Source: Sipunculus nudus (Eukaryota; Annelida; Sipuncula; Golfingiida; Sipunculidae). Taken from it: DNA of 64,000 nucleotides. The notes below the pieces were generated by a model. It was not told the DNA's origin. It searched no databases and was given only the letters and a program-made list of their open reading frames with translations. The stretch spans positions 709,001 to 773,000 of the forward strand of contig JAPPUL010000089.1 in the NCBI GenBank assembly GCA_026874595.1. Reading direction: 5' to 3'. Every line of letters begins with the position of its first letter. Position 1 is the stretch's first letter. This document shows positions 47,265 to 56,337 of this stretch, piece by piece. A program made the translations under genes and the position numbers.

Positions 47265-48649
47265 ATGGGGGAACTATCAAACCATCATCACCTGATGGCC
47301 AAATTCTAACGGTCAAAGAGCTCCTTTCAGATAGAAGCTTGGCCATTCCGTTATATCAACGTCCATATAAGTGGACCGGAAAAAACGTCAATCAACTCTT
47401 CAATGATATTGCAACCCACAAGGATAAGTCCTCATATCGCCTTGGGACAATTGTATTCCATCAGGAGGAGGACCGAAAAAATATCGTTGATGGGCAACAG
47501 AGAACTATAACTCTATTGCTGGCCGTTCGGGCATTGTCCACACTCCGCAAAGACAAGCTTGATCGTAAAGATCTGAAAGAGCATTTGAGCCTGCTGGAGC
47601 GTGATATGATATCCCCCAGCTTTAAAAGCGAGATTTCAAAAGCTAACATACACAGCAATTATCTTGAAATTTGCCGCATCGTTGATCGTTCCGATTTCAC
47701 TGAGGAGCACATCGACTTCCTTTTGAACAAGTGTGAAGTTGTTACTTTTGCCCTGAAGGATGTTTCCGAGGCGTTTCAGTTTTTTGATTCCCAGAATGCT
47801 CGTGGACGGGATCTTGAACCACATGACCTACTGAAAGCCTACCATTTACGGGAGTTTTGTTCAGATGATGAACAGTTGAAGGCTACGACTGTTGCACGGT
47901 GGGAAAACAGTGAAACGGACGAGCTGGCCACACTCTTCTCTCAGTATTTGTATCGCATTCGAAACTGGTCAAAGGGAGCTTCTGCCCGTTATTTTGGCAA
48001 AGAGGATACCGGCCTATTCAAAGGTGTCAATATGGAGACGGTGGCGCGTTATCCTTATGTTGAACAACTGCGAATGGCACACCATTTTGTGGATCACTAC
48101 AACCAACAGTACGAACGTAAAGTTGATGGTCACGCCTTGGGATTTCCTTTCCATCTGGACCAAATCATCATCAATGGTAGGCGCTTTTTCGAGATGACAG
48201 CGCATTATCAGGCAATGGTAACTGAGTATAATAAATGCGCTACTGGCAGCTTCCAGCTAATTGCTTTGGATAAGCTGGATGGATATTCAAAGAGCATCTT
48301 GGAAGCCCTGAACACTTATGAAGGCCGCAACCGCACCGGTGATCGGTATGTGCGAACGATTTTTGATTGCCTGCTTATCTATTACATCGACAAGTTCGGT
48401 CTTGTTGAAATATCTCGGGCCATCGAAAAGATTTTTATCTGGAGCTTCAGCCTTCGCCTAAAAATGCAGGTGGTTCAACTTGCCAGCATGGACAATCATG
48501 TTCTGGAAAACAATCTGTTTAAATTGATTCAAGACGCGATTAGACCCGGTGACTTTATCAATTGCACGCTCCCGGTTTTACAGGAAAAACGGTCGACTAA
48601 AACAGAGGAAATTGAAAACCTTTTCCGGGAGATGCGATACTATGAATAA
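47261..48649 (+). CDS. DUF262 protein (GmrS-like), first of a pair
   Basis: A 462-residue DUF262 protein. The ParB-like N-terminal nucleotide-binding region shows LAIPLYQRPYKWTGKNVNQLFNDI, YRLGTIVFHQ and IVDGQQRTITLLL, where DGQQR is the family hallmark. An extra conserved FFDSQNARGRDLEPHDLLKAY follows (about 170). I see no DUF1524 HNH end, so it probably works with the next gene, which has one. GmrSD-type proteins restrict DNA with modified cytosines. It overlaps the next gene by 8 bases. Confidence 0.87.
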   Translation: MNGGTIKPSSPDGQILTVKELLSDRSLAIPLYQRPYKWTGKNVNQLFNDIATHKDKSSYRLGTIVFHQEEDRKNIVDGQQRTITLLLAVRALSTLRKDKLDRKDLKEHLSLLERDMISPSFKSEISKANIHSNYLEICRIVDRSDFTEEHIDFLLNKCEVVTFALKDVSEAFQFFDSQNARGRDLEPHDLLKAYHLREFCSDDEQLKATTVARWENSETDELATLFSQYLYRIRNWSKGASARYFGKEDTGLFKGVNMETVARYPYVEQLRMAHHFVDHYNQQYERKVDGHALGFPFHLDQIIINGRRFFEMTAHYQAMVTEYNKCATGSFQLIALDKLDGYSKSILEALNTYEGRNRTGDRYVRTIFDCLLIYYIDKFGLVEISRAIEKIFIWSFSLRLKMQVVQLASMDNHVLENNLFKLIQDAIRPGDFINCTLPVLQEKRSTKTEEIENLFREMRYYE

Positions 48650-50594
48650 CGATATTTCTCAACTATCCATCCGTAAGCTTCTAAGTGGAGAGGCCAACTA
48701 CACCATTCCTATGTATCAGCGGAATTATGCTTGGGATGAAGGAGAAATCACCCAGCTCATTCAGGATGTGATCGATTACCTTCCGGAAAGACGGAACTAC
48801 TACATCGGTACACTTGTAGTTTTTGAGAGAACAGATGGCAGACGTAGCGTCTATGAAACTATAGACGGACAACAAAGACTAACCACGTTGTCACTGTTGG
48901 CATCCTACCTGAAAAACGAAAAGATATGTGATGTCTCATGGTATGAGGAGCTGGCTATTGATTTCGATAGTCGGGAGCATTCGCGGCAGACTTTTAGTGA
49001 AATTTTTAACGGCAGATTCACCGATGACCCTGCAGAGATTCTTGATCCTAAAGAGATAAATACAGCTATTTTGAACGGGTATCGTCTCATTAAGAAGCTC
49101 CTTCCTCAAAAACTCGCTGAGAACAAAATCGATCCACAACAGTTTTCTGATTTCTTATTCGAAAATGTTCAAATCATGCGGGTTAAGGTTCCAAAGGATA
49201 CCGACCTGAATCATTACTTTGAAATTATGAATAATCGTGGTGAGCAGCTGGAAAAACACGAGGTACTCAAATCTCGGATGATGGAGGCTCTTAAGGATGA
49301 TAAGGAAAGCCAAAATTGCCTTCACTTGGTCTGGGAAGCATGTGCAAACATGGAAAAATATGTGCAAATGTGATTCTCGCCAAAACAGCGTGATGCCATT
49401 TTCGGGGCCAAGGACTGGAGTAGTTTCGATGTAAACGGTTTCGAGGCGCTTCTGGAGAAAGTCACCCAACCTGCTGATGGATTGCCTGACAGGGGCTCAG
49501 AGCAAACTCTCGATGAAATTATTGGGCAAGCCAGAGTTTACTTTAAGACAAGTAAAGATGACGAGGCTCCAGAACGCTTCAACACAGTGATTAATTTTCC
49601 CAATTTTTTACTGCACGTTTTACGGGTTCAAACTGAGCAGGATATACCGTTGGATGATAAGAGACTCATTTCGACGTTCGAATCCAATGTGCTTAAAGGG
49701 GATGATGCCGCTGAAAAAGTCAAAAAGTTCACCTTTGACCTGCTTCGCTGTAAATTTCTGTACGATCAATTCATTATTAAGCGTGAGTTCATCAAGGGGA
49801 CAGATGGGTGGAGTCTGAAGCGCTTGTCAAGAGATCAGCAGGGAAAGCCATATTATAAAAATACTTTTGGGGAAGAAGACGCTAACGGATCAGATAATAG
49901 ACGAATCCTGATGCTTCTTTCTGCCTTTCATGTTTCCACGCCAACCCTTGTCTATAAACACTGGCTGAACGCAGCGCTGCATTACCTCTTTACAGCCGAA
50001 ACAGTCCTTGCGGATACATATTTGAATCATTTGGAATCTGTGGCTAAGGCATTCGTATTTGACCGATTTTTATCGGCAAATGGCGGATTGGATTACTTTG
50101 AAATGATTTTCGGGAACAAAGGGGCCTGCCAAACAACGAGAGAAATCGTATCTGAAGAGCACATGGAAACCCGACTCTCGTTTGGAAACATTGAGAACAA
50201 TCTGGTGTTTAATTTTCTCGATTACCTCCTGTGGGTTAAACATCAGACGGCTGACAGCCTCATAAAAGATTATGAGTTTACATTTCGCAGTTCGGTAGAG
50301 CACTACTATCCTCAACATCCATTGCCAGGACACGATCTATTGCCTTCAGATATACTGAATTCTTTTGGAAACCTCTGCTTGATTAGCCACAGTAAAAATT
50401 CACGGCTTAGTAATTTCATGCCGGAGGCTAAAAAGGAGTATTATCGAAATAATACAATAGATAGTGTGAAGCAGTACTTTATGATGGATGATCAACGATG
50501 GTCACGATGGAATGAAGCCAGCATAAAGACGCATTTTGAAGAAATGAAATCGGTCCTTCTGAAGACGTTAGAGTCTGCGGAGGGGCTGGAATGA
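48642..50594 (+). pseudogene. DUF262-DUF1524 protein (GmrSD-like), interrupted by one in-frame TGA
   Basis: Starting at ATG 48,642, the frame encodes DUF262 (TIPMYQRNYAWDEGEITQLI, YETIDGQQRLTTLSLL, YFEIMNNRGEQLEKHEVLK) up to a TGA at 49,371-49,373. It then continues in the same frame to 50,594 with the DUF1524 nuclease end (FRSSVEHYYPQ, then SFGNLCLISHSKNSRLSN). The sequence is family-like on both sides of the stop, so a single substitution (for example CGA or GGA to TGA) explains it. It may be a true nonsense mutation, a sequencing error or readthrough. The next gene overlaps by 4 bases. Confidence 0.85.
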
Positions 50595-51523
50595 TATCCA
50601 GAGCCCAAGGATGCCTGCTGGGCCAGCTTGCCGGTGATGCGCTGGGGAGTCTGGTTGAGTTTCAGTCCCCGGATGAGATTCGGCGCAGCTATCCTGATGG
50701 CGTTCGGGAGCTGGCGGATGGCGGCACATGGAATACCATTGCCGGTCAACCGACCGATGATTCTGAGATGGCTTTGCTCCTTGCCCGGATGCTGGTGGAA
50801 ACAGGCTCGTATGATCCGGAGGCGGCACGCAAGGAATACCAATACTGGCTGAGCTCCGATCCGTTTGATTGCGGCATGACCATTTCGGCTGGACTGCGTG
50901 GCAATCCAAACCCGGACAGTCAGGCCAATGGAGCGATGATGCGGATCAGCCCGCTCGGAATTTTTGGAGCCGGAGTTGAACTGGATCAGGTGGCAGAATG
51001 GGCCATGCAGGATGCGGCACTCACACATCCCAACCTGATCTGCCAGCAGGCGAATGCGCTGTTTACCATGGGAATTGCCCACGCCATTCAATCCGGCTGC
51101 GACCGTAAAGAGCTTTACCAGCACATCCGGCAGTGGGCAGTCGATATGCCTGCTGAGCCCGTCTTGCTGGATACCATCGACAAGGCCGCCGAAGAGTCGC
51201 CAGCGGACTATGTCCACCAACAGGGCTGGGTACTGATCGCCTTTCAGAATGCCCTTTATCAACTGCTTCATGCGCCAAGCCTCGAGGCCGGTGTTGTCGA
51301 TACCATCATGCGCGGCGGCGACACCGATACTAATGCGGCCATTTGTGGGGCGCTGTTAGGCGCTGTGTGCGGTCGGGAGGCTATTCAGGCCCAGTGGCTC
51401 GAATCCCTGCAAAACTGCCGCCCAGAGGCCGGAAATCCGCGAGTACGCCATCCACGTCCGGAATGCTTCTGGCCGGTGGATGTGTTGGAGCTGGCAGAGA
51501 GGTTGATTAGCGATATTGATTGA
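50591..51523 (+). CDS. Second ADP-ribosylglycohydrolase (DraG/ARH family)
   Basis: A 310-residue ARH-family hydrolase, single-domain. Metal-binding motifs: GQLAGDALGSLVEF, GQPTDDSEMALLLARM (TDD) and a C-terminal GGDTDTNAAICGALLGAVCG (DTD). It starts inside the stop of the DUF262-DUF1524 gene (ATGA). It is clearly diverged from the 44,431 protein and has no VOC domain. Its substrate could be ADP-ribosylated DNA, protein or a free ADP-ribose compound. A second antitoxin-like or detoxifying role is an inference from context. Confidence 0.9.
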   Translation: MISRAQGCLLGQLAGDALGSLVEFQSPDEIRRSYPDGVRELADGGTWNTIAGQPTDDSEMALLLARMLVETGSYDPEAARKEYQYWLSSDPFDCGMTISAGLRGNPNPDSQANGAMMRISPLGIFGAGVELDQVAEWAMQDAALTHPNLICQQANALFTMGIAHAIQSGCDRKELYQHIRQWAVDMPAEPVLLDTIDKAAEESPADYVHQQGWVLIAFQNALYQLLHAPSLEAGVVDTIMRGGDTDTNAAICGALLGAVCGREAIQAQWLESLQNCRPEAGNPRVRHPRPECFWPVDVLELAERLISDID

Positions 51524-51532
51524 GGAGGAACT

Positions 51533-52288
51533 ATGGACGACTTACAAATGCAGCTTCTGATTGATCTGCATAGATCAAATTTCAGACAAGGCCCGGGAGG
51601 CGAAGCCGAGACAAAACAGGCTTTGATGCTGGCCGGACTCGATAAATCACGCCCTTTGAAGATTGCGGATATCGGTTGTGGCACCGGCGCTTCAACCATC
51701 CAGCTTGCCAAGGAACTGGATACCGAAATTACCGCCGTGGACTTCCTGCCGGAGTTTCTTGAGGAGCTTCAAGCCAGAGCCACCGACCACGGCGTGGCAG
51801 ACAAAATAACTACCTTAAGCTGCTCCATGGACGCGCTGCCCTTTGCCGATGAGGAGTTTGATGTCATCTGGTCGGAGGGTGCGATCTATAATATGGGTTT
51901 TGAAGCCGGAGTATCAGCTTGGAGGCGCTTCCTGAAACCGGGAGGCAAACTTATCGTTTCGGAAATCACATGGCTGACCGCTGACCGACCGGCCGAGCTT
52001 CAATCCCACTGGGACACTGAATATCCAGAGATCGATATTGCCTCAGCAAAAATCGGAATCCTCGAACGGCATGGCTACATTCCTGAAGGCTATTTCTATC
52101 TGCCCACGAGTTGCTGGATCGACAATTACTACCGGCCCATGCAAGACGGGTTCGATGCCTTCCTCGAACGGAATGGTGGGAGTGATCAGGCAAGGGAAAT
52201 TATCGAATGTGAAAAGGCTGAAATTGCCCTCTATGAAAAGCACCGGGACCACTACAGCTATGGCGTTTACATCGCCAAAAAGATCTGA
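51533..52288 (+). CDS. Class I SAM-dependent methyltransferase
   Basis: A 251-residue methyltransferase (Methyltransf_11/25 type). The SAM site is IADIGCGTGASTIQLA (about 45), followed by EITAVDFLPEFLEEL, DALPFADEEFDVIWSEGAIYNMGF and RFLKPGGKLIVSEITW. It lacks DNA-methylase catalytic motifs, so a small molecule or protein substrate is more likely. It is the last gene of the long operon, 9 bases after the glycohydrolase and preceded by GAGGAGG. Confidence 0.88.
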   Translation: MDDLQMQLLIDLHRSNFRQGPGGEAETKQALMLAGLDKSRPLKIADIGCGTGASTIQLAKELDTEITAVDFLPEFLEELQARATDHGVADKITTLSCSMDALPFADEEFDVIWSEGAIYNMGFEAGVSAWRRFLKPGGKLIVSEITWLTADRPAELQSHWDTEYPEIDIASAKIGILERHGYIPEGYFYLPTSCWIDNYYRPMQDGFDAFLERNGGSDQAREIIECEKAEIALYEKHRDHYSYGVYIAKKI

Positions 52289-52523
52289 AGGTGATGTATG
52301 TGGAGGCAACCAGACATGAGTTGTAAAACACAACGTCGGGTATTCAATCGGGAATCGAACCCACGTCCGTTCTCTGTTTCGGGAAAATGTAGAGAATTAA
52401 ATTTCTCTCGGAGTCCGGCAGGTTGAAGGAATTTGATGTGTGTTAAAGTATTGAATAAACAGGGTTTGCGGATGTATTTTGGTTTGGAGAACGAATTGGG
52501 GTAAGGCTCCGTGTCCTCCACCA
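52289..52523. repeat. Right end of segment 3 with att core
   Basis: A 235-base non-coding end. CCTCCACCA at 52,515-52,523 is the att core; after it, host-like AT-rich DNA resumes. GGGAATCGAACCCACG at about 52,350 is the reverse complement of a T-arm-like sequence, perhaps an att relic. Confidence 0.65.
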
Positions 52524-52548
52524 TATAATCTCATATAAGAAACGTTAA

Positions 52549-52857
52549 ATGTCATCATATGAAATTGCACGAACATTACATTTATTATTTATGGCACTTT
52601 GGCTTGGTTCAATGGTGAAAGGCTTAGCAGATTCAATAACCTTAGCAGGAACAAGCTTTACTGATCAAAATACAATTTCTACAATTGCAGGTGTAGAGGG
52701 AGGAAAGGTACACCACTTAGTTGAAGGCGGATTAAAAGCTGGTCAAACTGCTTCTGAGCTTTAAAATGAAGCAAAGAAGCTAAAGTTTTACTACCAGATA
52801 CTAATAGTCCTTTGGCTTGTTGTTTTTTTGTTAATGATATTAAGACATTATTTTTAA
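52549..52857 (+). pseudogene. Small two-helix membrane protein with an in-frame TAA
   Basis: The frame from ATG 52,549 has one hydrophobic segment (LHLLFMALWLGSMV), is stopped by TAA at 52,762, then continues in frame with a second clear membrane helix (ILIVLWLVVFLLMIL) to TAA 52,855. A CAA-to-TAA change would explain the break. AT-rich like the host. I do not recognise the family. It is the first feature outside the island. Confidence 0.55.
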
Positions 52858-52913
52858 ATAAGCTTTACTTTAATTAGCTTTGAACTTAATAATAACTTAA
52901 TAATAAGGAGAAA

Positions 52914-53756
52914 ATGATGAGCGATAAAAAAGTTGTATTAATAACAGGAGCATCTTCGGGAATGGGCTACACAACGGCATTACATCTAATTGAAGAAGGA
53001 TATATAGTTTATGGTGCGGCAAGGAGGTTGGATCGTATGGCCCAAATAGAGGAAAATGGTGGTCATATAATTGAGTTAGACATTACTAACAAAGAGAGTG
53101 TAGGGAAAGCCGTTGATAAAGTTATTGAAGAGCAGGGCAAAATTGATGTTTTATGGAACAATGCAGGTTTTGGTCTTTTTGGCGCTGTGGAGGATACTAA
53201 AATTGAAGATGCCAAATATCAGTTTGATGTAAATATTTTTGGTCTTGCAAGGATAACACAATTAGTATTGCCTTATATGCGAAAACAAAGGTCGGGAACA
53301 ATTATAAATACATCTTCAATGGGAGGTAAAATGTATACGCCATTAGGGGCTTGGTACCACGCAACTAAACATGCTCTTGAGGGGTGGAGCGATTGTTTAA
53401 GAGTAGAGGTTGCACCTTTTGGGATTAATGTTGTAGTGCTTGAGCCAGGAGCAATAGAAACTGAATTTGGACAACCAATGCTAAACTCATTAAATAAAAC
53501 AAAAAAGGACAGCCCATATAAAGAATTAATAGAAGGTGTAGTTGCAGCAGCTGAGGAGGCATATGCGAAAAAAGGGACGTCTTCTCCTTCAGCTGTCATT
53601 TCAAATACTATTTCAAAGATTATAAAAAGTTCAAAACCCAAAACACGCTATCTTGTAGGCAAATATGCAAAGCCACTGGTGTTTTTACGACAAAACTTTG
53701 GCGATAGAATTTTTGATAAAATAGTGATGTCCCAAATGAAAAGAATGGGCCAATAA
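52914..53756 (+). CDS. Short-chain dehydrogenase/reductase
   Basis: A 280-residue classical SDR. Cofactor motif TGASSGMG (about 11), NNAG (about 86), and the catalytic Ser and YxxxK in NTSSMGG and WYHATKHAL (about 141-160). AARRLD after the second strand suggests NADP(H). AAGGAG lies just upstream; the start may be either of two adjacent ATGs. The substrate is unknown. Base composition is host-like. Confidence 0.93.
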   Translation: MMSDKKVVLITGASSGMGYTTALHLIEEGYIVYGAARRLDRMAQIEENGGHIIELDITNKESVGKAVDKVIEEQGKIDVLWNNAGFGLFGAVEDTKIEDAKYQFDVNIFGLARITQLVLPYMRKQRSGTIINTSSMGGKMYTPLGAWYHATKHALEGWSDCLRVEVAPFGINVVVLEPGAIETEFGQPMLNSLNKTKKDSPYKELIEGVVAAAEEAYAKKGTSSPSAVISNTISKIIKSSKPKTRYLVGKYAKPLVFLRQNFGDRIFDKIVMSQMKRMGQ

Positions 53757-54381
53757 TTAAAAAAGTCGTAGACTTAAATAAAAAATGGAGTAAATAAAAG
53801 TGTAATAGTGTCTGATTCAAACAAGACATACTAAAAGATGGGGAAATAAGGTAGCATTTCTAGAGCAATCGGCACTTCAACTTATGCCAAGTTTATAGTT
53901 GCAGGGCAAGTAAACTAGTTGTGTTGTCAGACACAACAGCTTCATATAAAGCTAGATCCATGTCTGCAATCTCCTTTATTAGGGCATATCACATGACTTC
54001 ATAATGTGGTTAGTGTAAGACAATAGATTTGCTTTAATCTATTACTCATGGTGTTTATAAAGCTTTAATTCAAACTTCAACTGAATTTAAAATGTTAAAG
54101 AGATTACTTAAGGTATAAGTCGTTAATTATTCAATCCTCTAGCAAGAGATCAATTGTTTAAGACCTTGGGCCTTGCAACCTTTGGACATCTAGTCCAAGA
54201 AAAGAAAGCCGTGCTTATTGAGTTAAACAAGACAACCTCAAACCCCGATCTCGTGTTTTCAGGAACTACTCAGTAAAGAGCTCTTTTTAGCTCTTTCATC
54301 TTATAGCTTGACTTTATAAACTTAAAAAGTTAGATTTAAATTAATATTTATTTCAATATAAGCTATATAAGTAAAGATTAT
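53757..54381. other. Gap with a decayed coding remnant
   Basis: About 625 bases without an intact gene. A plus-strand frame at about 54,130-54,276 (NPLARDQLFKTLGLATFGH to FSGTTQ, stop) looks like the end of a lost gene I cannot name. A small hairpin GTTGTGT/ACACAAC lies near 53,920. Confidence 0.45.
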
Positions 54382-55413
54382 ATGAGATATTTAATTAGAC
54401 TATTCGTAATACTTTTGCTGTTAGTTTACCTGCCATCAATTCTTAAAGCTAAACAAGACAAATATATAGACTACCTTTCTAAAGCGCTAGAATATATGTC
54501 AAAACAGAATTATAACAAAAGTATTGAGTATTCAAGCAAAGCCATAACCCTTGACCCAGATAATGCGTTGGCATACTTAAATAGAGGCTTCGCGTATTCT
54601 GCTAAGAAAGATTACGATATGGCTATTAGTGACTTAACTAAAGCTATTATAATTTCTCGATATACAAAACCTCGTTTAAGATGGGAAACATTAAGCGAAG
54701 CATATTCAAATAAAGGCGTAGCTTATGATGCAAAAGGAGAGCTTGATAAGGCCATCAAGAACTTTGACAAAGCTATTGCCCTTAGCCCAAATGATACTTC
54801 GGCATACTATAGTAGAGGACTAGCTTATGATGCAAAAGGAGAGCTTGATAAGGCTATAAAGGACTATGATAAAGCTATTGCCCTTAGCCCAAATGATACT
54901 TCGGCATACTATAGTAGAGGACTAGCTTATGATGCAAAAGGAGAGCTTGATAAGGCCATCAAGAACTTTGATAAAGCTATTGCCCTTAGCCCAAATGATA
55001 CTTCGGCATACTATAGTAGAGGACTAGCTTATGATGCAAAAGGAGAGCTTGATAAGGCTATAAAGGACTATGACAAAGCTATTGCCCTTAGCCCAAATGA
55101 TACTTCGGCATACTATAGTAGAGGACTAGCTTATGATGCAAAAGGAGAGCTTGATAAGGCCATCAAGGACTATGATAAAGCTATTGCCCTTAGCCCAAAT
55201 GATACTTCGGCATACTATAGTAGAGGACTAGCTTATGATGCAAAAGGAGAGCTTGATAAGGCCATCAAGAACTTTGATAAAGCTATTGCCCTTAGCCCAA
55301 ATGATACTTCGGCATACTATAGTAGAGGACTAGCTTATAGAGCCTTAGGCAATATAGAATCTGCAATGGCTGACTTTAAAAGAGCGAGGGCACTTGGTAT
55401 TAGTGTAGAATGA
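54382..55413 (+). CDS. Exported tetratricopeptide-repeat protein with near-identical repeats
   Basis: A 343-residue protein with an N-terminal signal-like segment (about 5-23, IRLFVILLLLVYLPSIL). Two diverged TPR units follow, then six almost identical 34-residue units and a final diverged one. The units differ mainly as KNFDKAIAL or KDYDKAIAL, in order N, D, N, D, D, N. TPR arrays bind protein partners; an extracytoplasmic scaffold is likely. It stops with TGA, showing that TGA is a normal stop in the host DNA. Confidence 0.9.
   Translation: MRYLIRLFVILLLLVYLPSILKAKQDKYIDYLSKALEYMSKQNYNKSIEYSSKAITLDPDNALAYLNRGFAYSAKKDYDMAISDLTKAIIISRYTKPRLRWETLSEAYSNKGVAYDAKGELDKAIKNFDKAIALSPNDTSAYYSRGLAYDAKGELDKAIKDYDKAIALSPNDTSAYYSRGLAYDAKGELDKAIKNFDKAIALSPNDTSAYYSRGLAYDAKGELDKAIKDYDKAIALSPNDTSAYYSRGLAYDAKGELDKAIKDYDKAIALSPNDTSAYYSRGLAYDAKGELDKAIKNFDKAIALSPNDTSAYYSRGLAYRALGNIESAMADFKRARALGISVE
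54721..55332 (+). repeat. Six tandem 102-bp repeats inside the TPR gene
   Basis: Units begin at 54,721, 54,823, 54,925, 55,027, 55,129 and 55,231 with only a few base differences. They are exactly in register with one TPR each, so copy number can change without a frameshift. Confidence 0.95.
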
Positions 55414-55545
55414 GTGAGAGAATAAAAGTTCTTAGACAATTACCCTATTAGCATTTTAAGACATTAACAAAAAAATACTATACTCTAACCACCTATATGC
55501 GATATTAAGTAAAAAGATATTTTGCAAAATGAGGATCAACAATAA

Positions 55546-55890
55546 ATGGCTACTAGTAAAAATAATCCAGTTGGTTGGTTTGAAATATATGTTTCGGATA
55601 TAAATAGGGCTTGCAAGTTTTATGACTATCCTTGATACAACTCTTACAAAACTACCTCAATTACCCGACATGGGTGATGTCCAGATGTGGGCTTTCCCTA
55701 TGGATATGAATGCTAATGGTCCCGCTGGTGCTTTAGTCCAAATGCCTGATATTATTTCCCCAGGCAACAACAGTATGCTTGTTTACTTTCATACAGAGGA
55801 TTGTGCTGTTAAGGAAATGGGTTTATTGTACTAGCATTTGATACCGAGGGTAATAGGTTTTGAGTACACTCTATTAAATAATAGTATTGC
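55546..55890 (+). pseudogene. VOC/glyoxalase-family gene, frameshifted and deleted
   Basis: ATG 55,546 begins a VOC protein (NPVGWFEIYVSDINRACKFYD), stopped after 27 codons. The next frame (from about 55,625, LDTTLTKLPQLPDMGDVQMW to VYFHTEDCAV) carries the middle of the same protein. Most of the C-terminal half is missing, with a trace (LAFDTEGNRF) near 55,835. At least two lesions are visible, so it is non-functional. Confidence 0.85.
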
Positions 55891-56042
55891 TCATATTAAT
55901 ATAGCAAATCCAAAACCAGTTTGCTGTGTGTTTGCATATCCCAACAAGCATTAACATAACAGGGACTTCTATAAAAACTCCTACCACTACGACAAGGGCA
56001 ACTCCTTTTATTCCAACTAGTACTAAAGTTAATATATCATTC
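55874..56042 (-). pseudogene. Remnant of an ACR3-like arsenite efflux pump C-terminus
   Basis: Minus-strand translation gives two hydrophobic stretches, including GVFIEVPVMLMLVGI, which resembles the last helix of ACR3/ArsB-type permeases. Upstream frames are broken. It lies beyond the 3' end of arsC on the same strand, the usual operon order. A further minus-strand trace (LEYKAVDNVGDKISMLAIGKEF) lies at about 56,150-56,230. Confidence 0.5.
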
Positions 56043-56337
56043 CCATCTGCCAAATCCCATCTGCCAACATCACCTTATCTACACCATATTCATTGCCAAC
56101 ACCTAACTCAATAGGCTAACTTCACTAAATTTACCTCATCATAGCTTATTAAACTCCTTACCAATAGCCAACATAGAAATCTTATCACCTACATTGTCAA
56201 CGGCTTTATACTCTAATTTATAAATAACGTTAAGAATACTCGCTTTATATCACTTCTTACCTTTTCTTGCCCACTGAAAGCACTTTCATATTACTAATTT
56301 CTTGTTTTTGATTTTATAATTATTTGAATAATTTAAG

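Noticed and set aside
48642-50594. TGA as selenocysteine or a reassigned sense codon
   Set aside because: No SECIS-like context was recognised, and TGA ends many neighbouring genes in both island and host DNA, so reassignment is unlikely.
54721-55332. CRISPR-like regular repeats
   Set aside because: The 102-bp units are contiguous, coding and in register with TPR units; no spacers are present. I saw no CRISPR array elsewhere.
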